Counted from the stretch's first letter, positions 27,949-37,388 are shown. The stretch is DNA of 64,000 nt from Formosa undariae (GCF_042427615.1 NZ_JBHMEZ010000001.1:558001-622000); one strand, 5' to 3'. The notes: a model not told the origin generated them from the sequence alone. Numbers and translations: made by a program.

Positions 27949-29073
27949 TTAATGATGGTCATGTTCTTCAACTGCCATACCTATAAATAACGATGATAAC
28001 ATCGTGAAAATAAACGCTTGTAAAAAGGCTACTAAAATTTCAATAACCGTAATAAACAATGATAACAATAATGACACCCCTGTTGAAGCAACTGGACCAA
28101 AGGCTTCTTTCATGGTAATAACTAAAGCAATTAAGCTCATTACCACAAAGTGACCCGCTGTCATGTTCGCAAATAAACGTACTAAAAGAGAGAATGGTTT
28201 AATTATTACAAAACCAATTAATTCTATAACCGCCAAAATAGGTCTTAATATATATGGTACACCTGGCATCCATAATGTGTGAGCCCAAAAATCTTTACTT
28301 CCATTGGTCAAGTAAATAACCATGGTAAATATAGCTAAACATGCTGTTACAGCGATCTGCCCAGTAACGTTAAATCCAAGTGGCGTTAACCCTAATAAGT
28401 TTAAGATCCAGATAAAGAAAAATACGGTTAATAAGAACGGCATGAATTTCATGTATTTCTTATCTCCAATATTCGGACGTGCAATCTCATCACGTACATA
28501 AAGCACTAACGGCTCTAACATTCTTCCAACACCTGTAGGAATAGGACCTTTTTTATATCCTCTAGCTAAAGCACCAAATCCTAACAACATTAAGAGACCA
28601 GCGATTAGCATTCCAAAAACACTTTTAGTTATAGAGAGATCTAATACTTTGTGTGCATTTTCTGCATGGTGATGATCGTCGAAAGCAACAGCATCTGCTC
28701 CTGATTCCAACTCGTATATTTTACTATGAATTTTTGTTAATTTAACACCATCTTTTTCAACAATAACTTGACCGTTATCATCATGATGAAATTCTGAAGA
28801 CATAAACGTTTTTAATCCTTCGCTAGACCAAACAATTACAGGTAAAGGAAAACCATAACTAACTCCTGTACCATTGTCGGTGAACAAATGAAAATCGTGA
28901 GAATCTTTTAAGTGATGCGCAATATATTCTTTAATTTCTTCAGGAGTATCTACCTTATTTCCCTCCTCATGATGTTGAGCATCATGTTCCCCTTCGTGAG
29001 CGAAGGCCGAAACAGAAGTCATAAATAAAACTAAAATTGCAATAAACTTGATAGATATTTTTGCTACCATCAT
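27949..29073 (-). CDS. atpB: F1F0 ATP synthase subunit a with histidine-rich N-terminal extension
   Basis: A 374-residue subunit, much longer than the roughly 270 of E. coli. An apparent signal peptide (about 1-25, ending SAFAHE) precedes a histidine- and acid-rich periplasmic segment (about 25-150, including HEGEHDAQHHEEG and FDDHHHAE). The membrane core follows, with the essential arginine in LLVRLFANMTAGH. The C-terminus is again His-rich (EEHDHH). Long subunit a proteins of this kind occur in Bacteroidota. Start codons at 29073 and 29070 are both possible. A consensus promoter lies 41 bases upstream. Confidence 0.94.
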   Translation of the reverse strand: MMVAKISIKFIAILVLFMTSVSAFAHEGEHDAQHHEEGNKVDTPEEIKEYIAHHLKDSHDFHLFTDNGTGVSYGFPLPVIVWSSEGLKTFMSSEFHHDDNGQVIVEKDGVKLTKIHSKIYELESGADAVAFDDHHHAENAHKVLDLSITKSVFGMLIAGLLMLLGFGALARGYKKGPIPTGVGRMLEPLVLYVRDEIARPNIGDKKYMKFMPFLLTVFFFIWILNLLGLTPLGFNVTGQIAVTACLAIFTMVIYLTNGSKDFWAHTLWMPGVPYILRPILAVIELIGFVIIKPFSLLVRLFANMTAGHFVVMSLIALVITMKEAFGPVASTGVSLLLSLFITVIEILVAFLQAFIFTMLSSLFIGMAVEEHDHH

Positions 29074-29113
29074 ATTTTTCTAACTAATGAATTACGCACT
29101 CTAAAATTTTGTG

Positions 29114-29143
29114 CAAATGTAAACAATAATTTAAAAAACCAAA
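29114..29143 (-). promoter_or_regulatory. Bacteroidota promoter for atpBEFHAG
   Basis: On the minus strand, TTTG (plus 29140-29143), an 18-base spacer and TACATTTG (plus 29114-29121). This gives the main ATP synthase genes a start point separate from the sprE-bactofilin-atpZ genes upstream. Confidence 0.78.
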
Positions 29144-29208
29144 CCCCTTTTTTAACATATATTTAAATAAAAGGACTGAATTTATATTTTTTAATAAAAA
29201 AAAATTAA

Positions 29209-29580
29209 CTATTTACTATTTAACAGTTTTGCTACCGCTACAGCTTCAGCAGTTAAAAACAAAAACAAAGGTAGAACTAAACCAAATTTATCTGCTTGGG
29301 ACAATTGTTCCTTTTCAAAAATAGCCGTGTTAAAAATCAATACAAACACTCCCAATTTAACAAACATAAGTACTAAATAAGAATACCCCGCCTGACTGGG
29401 TAACGCATAAGAAACACCTTCCATAGAAGCATACACTATAACAGTTGCCACAGCATGATATAAATACACTTGCCACAACTCGAAACTTAAACTATCGGTT
29501 ATAAAATAGTTATGAACGGAAAATGAAACTGCAAAAAGTAAACTTATACATAATGCAAAAACGAGTATTCTTTTAATCAT
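29209..29580 (-). CDS. Small membrane protein of the atp locus (DUF6168-like)
   Basis: A 123-residue protein with four hydrophobic segments (about 5-25, 38-58, 68-92, 102-120). It overlaps the atpZ stop by 8 bases and is followed by atpB. By position it takes the place of the AtpI-type accessory subunit of other atp operons. I recognise it only as a flavobacterial family of unknown function, probably DUF6168. A role in assembling the c-ring or in ion supply is possible but inferred from position alone. Confidence 0.7.
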   Translation of the reverse strand: MIKRILVFALCISLLFAVSFSVHNYFITDSLSFELWQVYLYHAVATVIVYASMEGVSYALPSQAGYSYLVLMFVKLGVFVLIFNTAIFEKEQLSQADKFGLVLPLFLFLTAEAVAVAKLLNSK

Positions 29581-29806
29581 TTTTATCTTTATTGGTAATA
29601 TTTAGGACCTGCCTAATCACAGTAAACATAGCTATGAAGACAGCTAGTAATGTTACTATTTTAAAATACAATTGGTTATCCGATTCGAACTTATCGTCCA
29701 ACCATCCGCCTAACAAGCTTCCTAAATAAATAGTTAAACCCATTTGTAGTGCCATTGTTGTAAATCGCACATATTTGTTAAGCTGTTTTTTCTCTGACTT
29801 TTTCAT
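29573..29806 (-). CDS. AtpZ/AtpI family protein
   Basis: A 77-residue protein with two membrane helices. The first contains ALQMGLTIYLGSLLGGWLDD, the AtpZ/AtpI signature with Gly-rich turn and acidic residue; the second is KIVTLLAVFIAMFTVI. AtpI/AtpZ proteins help assemble the c-ring or import magnesium or calcium for the ATP synthase. Its first 29 bases overlap the 3' end of the bactofilin gene in another frame, so translation of the two is coupled. Confidence 0.87.
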   Translation of the reverse strand: MKKSEKKQLNKYVRFTTMALQMGLTIYLGSLLGGWLDDKFESDNQLYFKIVTLLAVFIAMFTVIRQVLNITNKDKND

Positions 29807-30185
29807 TCTTAATCGTCTTTACTGCACTTTTCATAACACATGTTCCATCGAAACTAGCGCCTGGATCTATCGCTAGTTTTCCAACTATAACCTCGCCTTC
29901 TATTTCTGCTGTAGATTTTAAAGTTAAAGTTCCAGACAATTTTAATTTGCCAAAAAATTGCCCTTCAAAATAAGCATCGGTTCCCTCTAAGGATCCTTTT
30001 ATACTACCTGTTTTTCCGACAACCACCTTTCCTTGGGTCATTAAATTCCCTTCTACACTACCATCTATTCTAAACCCGCCATCACTAGTCACATCACCAA
30101 CAATTTTAGTGCCCTGCGCAATGATGTTTTGATTGGCGCTTGCTTCTGAATTTTGTAGTTTACTTTTTTTACTATCGTTAAACAT
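29778..30185 (-). CDS. Bactofilin (polymer-forming cytoskeletal protein)
   Basis: A 135-residue protein whose core (about 20-120) shows the regular Gly/Val-rich right-handed beta-helix repeats of bactofilins: IAQGTKIVGDVTSDGGFRID, VVVGKTGSIKGSLEGTDAYF and AEIEGEVIVGKLAIDPG. Bactofilins polymerise without nucleotide and scaffold cell-shape, stalk or motility functions. It lies between sprE (19 bases upstream) and atpZ (29-base overlap). The link to a gliding/secretion lipoprotein suggests an envelope-localised scaffold. Confidence 0.92.
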   Translation of the reverse strand: MFNDSKKSKLQNSEASANQNIIAQGTKIVGDVTSDGGFRIDGSVEGNLMTQGKVVVGKTGSIKGSLEGTDAYFEGQFFGKLKLSGTLTLKSTAEIEGEVIVGKLAIDPGASFDGTCVMKSAVKTIKNEKVREKTA

Positions 30186-30204
30186 AATCTTTAATTTGGG
30201 AGAG

Positions 30205-32775
30205 TTACGATTTATTTTGACTTAAATAAGCCTCTAAATTTTTATGAATTTGAACCGTTTGATAATTAGCAGAAGACATTACAAAGTAAGGTCTCGTAAT
30301 TCGGTTTTTATCTTTCTTGTTAAATAAGCTTTTAAAATCGTCGGCAACCACATAGTTACTTATTCCATGCACAAGAACAAATGTTGTTGTTGGGGAATAC
30401 ACATCTGTAGAGGACGTTAAACGATAATATCTTACCGCTTCAAGTTGCTTATTTAATTGCTCGACAAAAGCATTAATCTCTTCTTCTGATGCATTATCGA
30501 AACGATAAATAACATTAAAACGCTTCCCGTCTTCAGCATCTCTAAAATTATCGTCTTCCATGTTAGGCAAGACATTTTTTCTTAAGTCCTCGGCACGTTG
30601 CCCTTCAGGAAGATTGGAATACGATGTCGCAATTTCGTTTAATGCTTTTCTGTATGCACCAAAACCATATAATCGTCCGATAGCATTGGCTTTTAACAAA
30701 TCGAATTTCGCGACTATATTATCGCCTTCAAACTGTCTTATATTCTCATCACAAAGTGCAATAACTTCGGCAAAATGTTGCGCTTCAAATTTGTTATATA
30801 TAGATTTATAAATAGACTCCGGACTGTTTAAATCTTCGGCTAAAGCTTGATTGGGATGACTTAAAATTTCAGCATAACGAGAGTCTGGATAATTCGCAAT
30901 AATATCTTGCTTAAGAATATTAGCTTCACCGGTTTGCCCTAATAACACGTAATCTTTATATAAATTATACTTTGCAGGAACAATTAAACGTTCTTCTGGA
31001 TTACTCTCTAAAAGCGATTTCAATTTACCTTTAGACAATTCGTAATCACTAAATTTCTCTTTATAAATAACGCCCAATTGAAAATAAGCATAGTTTCGTT
31101 CTTTAGCGATACTGTCTATTATTTTTTCATCTGAAGGAATTTGATCTAAGTAAAATTGTGGCTGATATATCTCGCCTGTCAAATCCAATCCTTCTGATCC
31201 CGAGATTCCGATTGGAACAGTAGAAGCTGAAAAATTTGTATTAGACCAACGCCAGTTATCTTCATTTTTTCTGCTTCCCCAAATTTTCATAAACTCATTC
31301 TTACCATAAGCCGCTGTAGTGGTATTGTAAAAATAAAATGTACTCACCTCTTTACTTGTATCACCACGCTTTTGAAATGCAGATGCTTTTGTATCTACAT
31401 TAAATCCGTTATTAGAACTTAATATTTCCTGTGCCCTTGCTTCGGCTTCTTGTCGTTCAAATTCTAATTCGGCTTGCGCTTTTAAAGATGCTGTATGTGT
31501 TTCGAAATAAGCCAAACGATCTGCCTCTGATAAATTTACTAAACGAATAATACTATCGTCTACTTTAGCGATGTCTTCGTAATAAATAACATCGTCTAAA
31601 TTATCGCGTTCACGCTTTACGGTTCGGTATGGCTTGGAGTCTACTTTAAGGTTTGTAAGTGTACTATCGAAATAAGCTCCAGCTATTTTATACTCGGCTT
31701 TATCAAAGTTTAAATCACCAAGTATTTTATAATTTCTAGCGTTTAATTCATAATCCTCCCGCTGTGTTCTTAAAGATTTATTATAGTAAGCGACTCCTAA
31801 AGAATCATTATGTGTAGCTAAATAATACGCGCCAACTTGATGATAAATCCGACCTAAATACGGACGGTTTTCCCTATCCTCTTCTAACATTGATAAGGTC
31901 TCTGCGAAAAGCAATTTATCCCCGTTCTCATAATCGAAATTTTTAGCCTTTTCAACATACGCACCGATGTAGTAAGCTCTCGGGATTTTTCGATGCATTT
32001 CAATAACCCGATCAAAAGTAACATTCGCACTGTCTTTGTAGCCTAAGGAATTATAAAGCTGCCCTTTAATAAACAAATACCTGCCGCGTTCTTCATGCTT
32101 TGGCGTAGATTCTGCTGCGATTTCTAAATACGTAATGGCTGTATCGATTACTTTTATATTAAGATATGCCTGAGCCAAAGTTGACGTTGCATCTGCTAAT
32201 TCTTGATCGTCTAATTGCTCTAATCTTAGTAAACGTTTTAAATTTTTAATTGCCAATTCGTCGTTATCTAAACGTAAATTGGTTTTTTCTCGCCAAACAC
32301 GAGCCACGTTAATTTTATCGCTTAACGGATATTTATAAAGTATATAGTTTAAAGCTTCTAAGGCAGGCACAAAGCGCTGATCGAAGTATCGAGATTTCCC
32401 CAAAAGCAAATAAGCTTCGTCCATTTTAGGGTTTTTCTCCTTCCCTTTTATATTCATAGAGTGCTTCTGAATCGCTTTTACAGCTTTTTCTTCTGCCCTA
32501 GAAAAGGTTTCATCTTTAGATTGTCCTGGAAGTAAAATATCTTCATCAAAATCTAAACGCTCTACCGGAAGAATATTCCAATAATCGTCTCGATATGCGT
32601 CATTAAGTCGTGCTCGCCCTTCTTCTAAGGCGATATTACCGTTATAAAGTGTATTATATTCTGTGGACATTGCATGATAATTTCTACTAATAAATTTGTC
32701 CTTTTTGCGAGAACAATTCACTAATAGAAATGTAGAAATACATACTATAAAAATAACCTTAAAAGATGTTTTCAA
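30205..32775 (-). CDS. sprE: SprE/PorW-like T9SS and gliding-motility lipoprotein
   Basis: An 856-residue lipoprotein (lipobox LVNC, Cys21) with many TPR-like helical repeats. The N-terminal signature FISRNYHAMSTEYNTLYNGNIALEEG and the EKNPKMDEAYLLLGKSRYFDQRFVPALEALNYIL repeat match the SprE (Flavobacterium) / PorW (Porphyromonas) family, needed for type IX secretion and gliding. The length fits the family. The C-terminal domain (about 745-856) is ferredoxin-like in pattern. It would support export of the two T9SS cargo proteins in this window. No clear consensus promoter is seen in the 106-base upstream gap. Confidence 0.87.
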   Translation of the reverse strand: MKTSFKVIFIVCISTFLLVNCSRKKDKFISRNYHAMSTEYNTLYNGNIALEEGRARLNDAYRDDYWNILPVERLDFDEDILLPGQSKDETFSRAEEKAVKAIQKHSMNIKGKEKNPKMDEAYLLLGKSRYFDQRFVPALEALNYILYKYPLSDKINVARVWREKTNLRLDNDELAIKNLKRLLRLEQLDDQELADATSTLAQAYLNIKVIDTAITYLEIAAESTPKHEERGRYLFIKGQLYNSLGYKDSANVTFDRVIEMHRKIPRAYYIGAYVEKAKNFDYENGDKLLFAETLSMLEEDRENRPYLGRIYHQVGAYYLATHNDSLGVAYYNKSLRTQREDYELNARNYKILGDLNFDKAEYKIAGAYFDSTLTNLKVDSKPYRTVKRERDNLDDVIYYEDIAKVDDSIIRLVNLSEADRLAYFETHTASLKAQAELEFERQEAEARAQEILSSNNGFNVDTKASAFQKRGDTSKEVSTFYFYNTTTAAYGKNEFMKIWGSRKNEDNWRWSNTNFSASTVPIGISGSEGLDLTGEIYQPQFYLDQIPSDEKIIDSIAKERNYAYFQLGVIYKEKFSDYELSKGKLKSLLESNPEERLIVPAKYNLYKDYVLLGQTGEANILKQDIIANYPDSRYAEILSHPNQALAEDLNSPESIYKSIYNKFEAQHFAEVIALCDENIRQFEGDNIVAKFDLLKANAIGRLYGFGAYRKALNEIATSYSNLPEGQRAEDLRKNVLPNMEDDNFRDAEDGKRFNVIYRFDNASEEEINAFVEQLNKQLEAVRYYRLTSSTDVYSPTTTFVLVHGISNYVVADDFKSLFNKKDKNRITRPYFVMSSANYQTVQIHKNLEAYLSQNKS

Positions 32776-32881
32776 CGTTGGAATATTTAATCAACTAAAT
32801 AACTTTAAACTCTCGCTTATATTATGCAAGGCGGTAAAAATAAGCATCTTTTTGGATTAACCTATACATTTGGAATGACTT

Positions 32882-33589
32882 TTAGGCCTCTACCTCACTT
32901 GCAAAATAAGCCTCTAACTCCTTAAGGGTTTCGCTACTAGTTACGATATCTTTTATAACCTCACCTTTTTCTAACACCACTATACGCTCGCAAACATCTG
33001 TAACGTGCATTAAATCGTGACTAGAAACAAGCACAGTAACGCCTTTTTGTTCGGCTAAATCTTTTATTATTTTTTTAAGTCTAATTTGTGTGGTTGGATC
33101 TAAATTAGCGAAAGGTTCGTCTAAAATAATTACCTCAGGATCACCAATTAAAGCTGCTACAATTCCCGCTTTTTTCTGATTTCCTTTACTTAAATCTCTT
33201 AAATATTTTTTCTGACCAAGAATTTCGCCGTGAAAAAAATCTTCAAACTGTCCGACAAGTGCATCCACATCTGCTTTATTTTGACCGCGTAATTCACCAA
33301 TAAAATAAAAATATTCTTCTGCAGTAAGGTATCCAATTAAGAAGCTTTCATCTATAAAAGAGGACGTAAATGGTTTCCAATCTTCGGTTAAATCAACCTG
33401 AATATCATGACTTGTAATATGTCCTGTTGTTGGCTGAATTAAATCTAACAGCAAACTAAAATACGTTGTTTTACCAGCACCATTATTACCTACTAAACCA
33501 AAACTCTGACCTTTAGGAATTTCTAAATTCGGAATATTTAAAACTTGATTCCCGTTATATTTTTTTGAAAGATTTGTTGTCGTTATCAT
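32882..33589 (-). CDS. ABC transporter ATP-binding protein
   Basis: A 235-residue ABC ATPase. Walker A is GNNGAGKTT, the signature is LSKGNQKK, Walker B is VIILDEPFANLDP and the H-loop is SSHD. The K-rich signature variant is typical of drug- or lantibiotic-type exporters of the CcmA class. It starts 11 bases after the permease stop, so the two form a transporter. The substrate is unknown. The PadR regulator at the head of the operon suggests induction by a small molecule. Confidence 0.93.
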   Translation of the reverse strand: MITTTNLSKKYNGNQVLNIPNLEIPKGQSFGLVGNNGAGKTTYFSLLLDLIQPTTGHITSHDIQVDLTEDWKPFTSSFIDESFLIGYLTAEEYFYFIGELRGQNKADVDALVGQFEDFFHGEILGQKKYLRDLSKGNQKKAGIVAALIGDPEVIILDEPFANLDPTTQIRLKKIIKDLAEQKGVTVLVSSHDLMHVTDVCERIVVLEKGEVIKDIVTSSETLKELEAYFASEVEA

Positions 33590-33600
33590 ACTGTAATAGT

Positions 33601-35079
33601 TTAGTTGTCTTGATCGAAAGCAGCGATCATTTTATATTTTGAATCCAAATACTTGTCGGTTATAAATTTCATTAGTTTTTGATGAAAAATGATTCCAGTT
33701 ACTCCTAAAAGAATCAAAGCTAAAATGCCTATTTCGAAGCTGAATAAAAAATTTAAAACAGCAAAAATAATCATAGGTAAAACAACTAACGGCAATCCTA
33801 TAAGCCACTGTACAGCACCAGCCCCTTGAAAATTAAAGGCTGCTCTTTGATTAAGGTCTATTTTTTTTCGGTTAAAAGAACCTCCTAACAAAATAACATA
33901 AGTATTGACCCCTATATTGTAGATGGCTGCCGCAAAATGAGCGAGTAGAACCTTCCATCCAAAATATGCATAAGGCATGCTCAACACAAATAGGATAATA
34001 ACACTTAGCGTCATTAACGTATATTTAGATTTCAGATATTGTTTATACTTAATATTCTGACTCATTAACAATTTATAATAGCCGCTATCCCAAGCGGGTA
34101 TAAATTGTCCAAAATTTATAAGGAAAATACCGGTAACAAATATGCCAATAAATGCAAAAAAATAAGGTTTGTCCTGATACTCGGGATTAGGATAGAATAT
34201 TAAACCATAAAGCAACCCAAATACCAACATCCAAACTGATGATTTTGGTCGCTTATTACGCCAAAGTAATTTTAAATCTAATCGCATAAAAGGTGCAATA
34301 TCTCCAAACTTCTTTGTCCACTCTAGGTTAGAGGTATTAACTTCCTGTGTTTTTGTTTTTAACGAACTATCTAAAAAGAGTTTATTTCGCAGGATTTTAA
34401 AATTGGAAAAATACAGGCCGATCAAAACTAAAACAGGCATGATTATTAATAACGGATTATTTGTAGTTGCAATTATACCGTTTGCTAATAGTTCTGAAAT
34501 ATTTAAAACCTCAAAATAATTTAAAGCATAAAGTACTCCCGAGAAAAGAATAATTGGCAGAAAGGATAATTCGGTTTTAGAAGACAGACTTTCGATTATA
34601 AAATTCAGGAAATTATCAATTAATGTAATTAGTATTATTGTTAATACCCAAACCACAATTGTAGAGATATCATACCCTTTTGTAATCAGGGTTACCCCAA
34701 AAGGTATTATAGCAAATAAGGGCAAGAAATTAAAAAAAGATAAAGCCGATTTACTCAATACAAAATTTACTATTTTTTTTCGTTTAATAGGCAAGGTTAG
34801 CAATGGCTTGACACTCATTACTGGCAATTTTTGAAAGAAAAAACGCATCACCAAATCTCCTAAAATCCAATAAAAAATAAAGTTATTAAAAACAATAAAG
34901 GGATCGCTTTCTGGGAACATTTTTTTAAGCAAAGGATACATAGCAACACCCAGAAACAAAAACATAACAATAAAATACAAGGAAAAAAATACCATTATTA
35001 ATTTAAGACCTAGTGTTTTCCCGAAGCTTGCCGATCTAGTAAATTGTTTCCATTCTAGGTTTAAAAAGTGTTTAATCAT
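33601..35079 (-). CDS. ABC transporter permease (DUF5687-like)
   Basis: A 492-residue membrane protein with about 10-12 hydrophobic segments. Its N-terminus (HFLNLEWKQFTRSASFGKTLGLKL) is typical of the Bacteroidota permease family I know as DUF5687. It is coded directly before the ATP-binding protein. Together with the PadR regulator and the small membrane protein upstream, it forms a four-gene export operon. The exported compound cannot be inferred. Confidence 0.87.
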   Translation of the reverse strand: MIKHFLNLEWKQFTRSASFGKTLGLKLIMVFFSLYFIVMFLFLGVAMYPLLKKMFPESDPFIVFNNFIFYWILGDLVMRFFFQKLPVMSVKPLLTLPIKRKKIVNFVLSKSALSFFNFLPLFAIIPFGVTLITKGYDISTIVVWVLTIILITLIDNFLNFIIESLSSKTELSFLPIILFSGVLYALNYFEVLNISELLANGIIATTNNPLLIIMPVLVLIGLYFSNFKILRNKLFLDSSLKTKTQEVNTSNLEWTKKFGDIAPFMRLDLKLLWRNKRPKSSVWMLVFGLLYGLIFYPNPEYQDKPYFFAFIGIFVTGIFLINFGQFIPAWDSGYYKLLMSQNIKYKQYLKSKYTLMTLSVIILFVLSMPYAYFGWKVLLAHFAAAIYNIGVNTYVILLGGSFNRKKIDLNQRAAFNFQGAGAVQWLIGLPLVVLPMIIFAVLNFLFSFEIGILALILLGVTGIIFHQKLMKFITDKYLDSKYKMIAAFDQDN

Positions 35080-35136
35080 AGGTAAGATGGTTAGTTTGGA
35101 ATGGTTTCTATATTGGTGTGTCCAAGGTAATAAATG

Positions 35137-35829
35137 TTACACGTAATATCTTTTATATTGCTCTTTTAAATAGAGTGTAATATTTTTAGGCACAACAAAC
35201 AAGGTTACATAAGTTAGTATACCAACAGCAACGATTACAGCACTTAATACTATTAATTTATAGCCTCCAAAACCGCTTTCAAAATCGAGTATTCTACTAA
35301 AAAACAAGTCGATAGAACTTGCTAAACCTAATAAACCTCCCAATTGACCAATAACATCTTCGTACATCCACTTTAGCCCGGACTTTTTTTGTTGTCTTTT
35401 AATCGCTTTATTAAGCAGAACTACTTTAACTAAATACACTAGTACAAAAGCACCAACAATAGCCGCCAATGTATAATTAAAATAAGGTGTATATTTAAGA
35501 GTTATATAGGTTACACAAAAAAATGCTACAGTTGAAATTATTTTTGGAAGCGTAAAAAACTGCTTGTAAATAGTCCAAACCGCTATCCAATAATGGGTAT
35601 TTAATGATTTAATACGAGTTTCTACCACATCTTGAAATCCAAAAACTCCAAATTTTTTAAAGGCGATATTTAAAGCTTCTTTAAATGGTAATTCTGGCCT
35701 TTCTTCCCACTGAGACTCTATATCGTTCGCTAAATGGTCTACAAGTTCCGTTTGTACATCGTAATGCTCTACAAAATGTTTTCGAGTGAATGTGTATAAT
35801 TCTTCTATTTGAGATTCTGAAATTTTCAT
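35137..35829 (-). CDS. HAAS-like N-terminal membrane protein of the PadR operon
   Basis: A 230-residue protein. Residues 1-70 form a helical domain (ISESQIEELYTFTRKHF..LVDHLANDIESQWE...PFKEALNIAFKKFG) resembling the HAAS/DUF1700 signalling domains that accompany PadR regulators. Four or so membrane helices follow (about 85-225). The gene lies 3 bases after padR and 57 bases before the permease. A role in sensing or modulating the transporter is inferred from this pairing. Confidence 0.78.
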   Translation of the reverse strand: MKISESQIEELYTFTRKHFVEHYDVQTELVDHLANDIESQWEERPELPFKEALNIAFKKFGVFGFQDVVETRIKSLNTHYWIAVWTIYKQFFTLPKIISTVAFFCVTYITLKYTPYFNYTLAAIVGAFVLVYLVKVVLLNKAIKRQQKKSGLKWMYEDVIGQLGGLLGLASSIDLFFSRILDFESGFGGYKLIVLSAVIVAVGILTYVTLFVVPKNITLYLKEQYKRYYV

Positions 35830-35832
35830 AAA

Positions 35833-36165
35833 TTAGATTAATTTCGGATTTACTAATTGTTGCATCGTCTGTATATAACGCTCTAATTCAGACAACTTAA
35901 GAGTTGTTTCTTTACTTCCCGACTCTGTTAAACGATAATATTTCCGAAATCGATTATCTACTTTTACTAGTTCTACCTCCAAAAAACCTTCGGCTTCTAA
36001 TTTATGCAAAGCCGGATACAAAGCACCTTCAGTAATGCTTAATTCTCCATTAGTTAATGCCTTTACTTTTTGAGTAATTTCATAACCATACATTCTATCC
36101 GTCTCCTTTAAAAGCTTTAAAATGACAGTACTAAGACTACCTTTATATAAATTTGAATTTGCCAT
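35833..36165 (-). CDS. PadR-family transcriptional regulator
   Basis: A 110-residue winged-helix protein from the ATG at 36165 (ANSNLYKGSLSTVILKLLKET). Key parts are the PadR N-terminal signature MYGYEITQKVKALTNGELSITEGALYPALHKLEAEGFLEVE and a short C-terminal helix for dimerisation. PadR proteins usually repress an adjacent transporter operon until a ligand binds. It heads that operon here, divergent from the PaaE-like gene, so the 117-base gap may hold its operator. Confidence 0.93.
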   Translation of the reverse strand: MANSNLYKGSLSTVILKLLKETDRMYGYEITQKVKALTNGELSITEGALYPALHKLEAEGFLEVELVKVDNRFRKYYRLTESGSKETTLKLSELERYIQTMQQLVNPKLI

Positions 36166-36236
36166 AATACCCATAAAGATATGCAAAATTCCTACATGCA
36201 TAAGATTCCAATGTATTATTTTTTTTCTTAATTATA

Positions 36237-36266
36237 TTTATAAACCTTTTAGCTTCACTAAATTTG
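36237..36266 (+). promoter_or_regulatory. Probable promoter for the PaaE-like reductase
   Basis: A perfect -7 box TAAATTTG (36259-36266) with a weaker -33 element TTTA (36237-36240) 18 bases upstream. The ATG is 16 bases further on. Confidence 0.6.
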
Positions 36267-36282
36267 TAAAAAAATTACATCA

Positions 36283-37341
36283 ATGGCATTTCATAAACTT
36301 GCAATACAAAATATAAATAAAGAGACGGAAGCTGCAGTCACTATAAGCTTCGAAGTTCCTTCTTTTCTAAAAGATAAGTTCAGTTTTAAAGCTGGACAAT
36401 ACATTACCTTAAGAACCGAAATTAATGGTAATGAAGTCCGCAGAGATTATTCTTTATGTTCGTCTCCTAAAAGCGGAGAATTACAAGTTGCTGTTAAAGC
36501 AGTAGAAGATGGATTATTCTCTAAATACGCAAATACAACCTTAAAAGTTGGAGACAGTATTGAAGTGGCAGAACCAAACGGACGCTTTATATTTGAGCCA
36601 GATGCTTCTAAAACAAGAACGGTTGCGGCATTTGCTGCAGGTAGTGGTATTACTCCTATTATGAGTATTGCGAAAACCATTTTAGAAGAAGAACCAAACA
36701 GTCACTTTGTCCTGATCTACGGAAATAAAACACCTAAAGACACCATCTTTTTCGAAGAATTATTAGCGCTTCATGGTAAATATACCGAACGTTTTTCTAT
36801 TCAAATGGTATTTAGTCAGTCGCAAGAGGAAGATGCTATGTTTGGACGTATTGAAAAAAGCACGGTGAATTTCTTATTGAAAAACACCTACAAACATTTA
36901 AAGATTGACACCTTTTATTTATGTGGACCTGAAGGCATGATTACCACGACAAAAGATGTTTTAAAAGATTTTGGTGTCGCTACAGATAATATTCATTTCG
37001 AATTATTTACGACTCCAATTGCTACGGACGAAGAGGTTATTCCTGAAGTAATAAATGATGGATCTACAGCTATTAAAATTATTGTAGACGATGAAGAGGT
37101 TGAATTTGTAATGTCTCAAAAACAAACAATTCTTGAAGCTGCTATTGCTAAAGAAATCGATGCTCCATATTCTTGTCAAGGTGGTATTTGCAGTAGTTGT
37201 ATTGCTCGAGTTACAGAAGGTTCGGCAACCATGAGACAAAACAATATTTTAACTGAAAACGAATTAGCCGAAGGCTTAATATTAACGTGTCAAGCACACC
37301 CTACAACGCCAACAATTGTTGTAGACTACGACGACGTTTAA
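36283..37341 (+). CDS. Ferredoxin:NAD(P)H oxidoreductase with C-terminal 2Fe-2S domain (PaaE-like)
   Basis: A 352-residue flavo-iron-sulfur reductase. The FAD-binding motif is RDYSLCSSP (54-62) and the NAD(P)-binding motif is AAGSGITPIMS (118-128). A plant-type ferredoxin domain occupies about 265-352, with cluster ligands Cys298, Cys303, Cys306 and Cys336. This is the layout of PaaE, the reductase of phenylacetyl-CoA epoxidase, and of related oxygenase reductases. No paaABCD genes lie nearby, so it may serve another oxygenase or desaturase. Its transcription ends in a strong hairpin at 37389. Confidence 0.9.
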   Translation: MAFHKLAIQNINKETEAAVTISFEVPSFLKDKFSFKAGQYITLRTEINGNEVRRDYSLCSSPKSGELQVAVKAVEDGLFSKYANTTLKVGDSIEVAEPNGRFIFEPDASKTRTVAAFAAGSGITPIMSIAKTILEEEPNSHFVLIYGNKTPKDTIFFEELLALHGKYTERFSIQMVFSQSQEEDAMFGRIEKSTVNFLLKNTYKHLKIDTFYLCGPEGMITTTKDVLKDFGVATDNIHFELFTTPIATDEEVIPEVINDGSTAIKIIVDDEEVEFVMSQKQTILEAAIAKEIDAPYSCQGGICSSCIARVTEGSATMRQNNILTENELAEGLILTCQAHPTTPTIVVDYDDV

Positions 37342-37388
37342 AATAGATTAGAGTATAGATATTAGACCGCTTTGCTATAAAACAGAAT

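Noticed and set aside
23998..29073. Absence of atpD and atpC read as a deletion
   Set aside because: Bacteroidota often encode beta and epsilon away from the other subunits, and the operon ends in an intact terminator.
36283..37341. Phenylacetate degradation operon
   Set aside because: Only the reductase-like gene is present; no paaABCD or other ring-degradation genes are adjacent. The PaaK-like gene at 42418 is far away on a polysaccharide locus.
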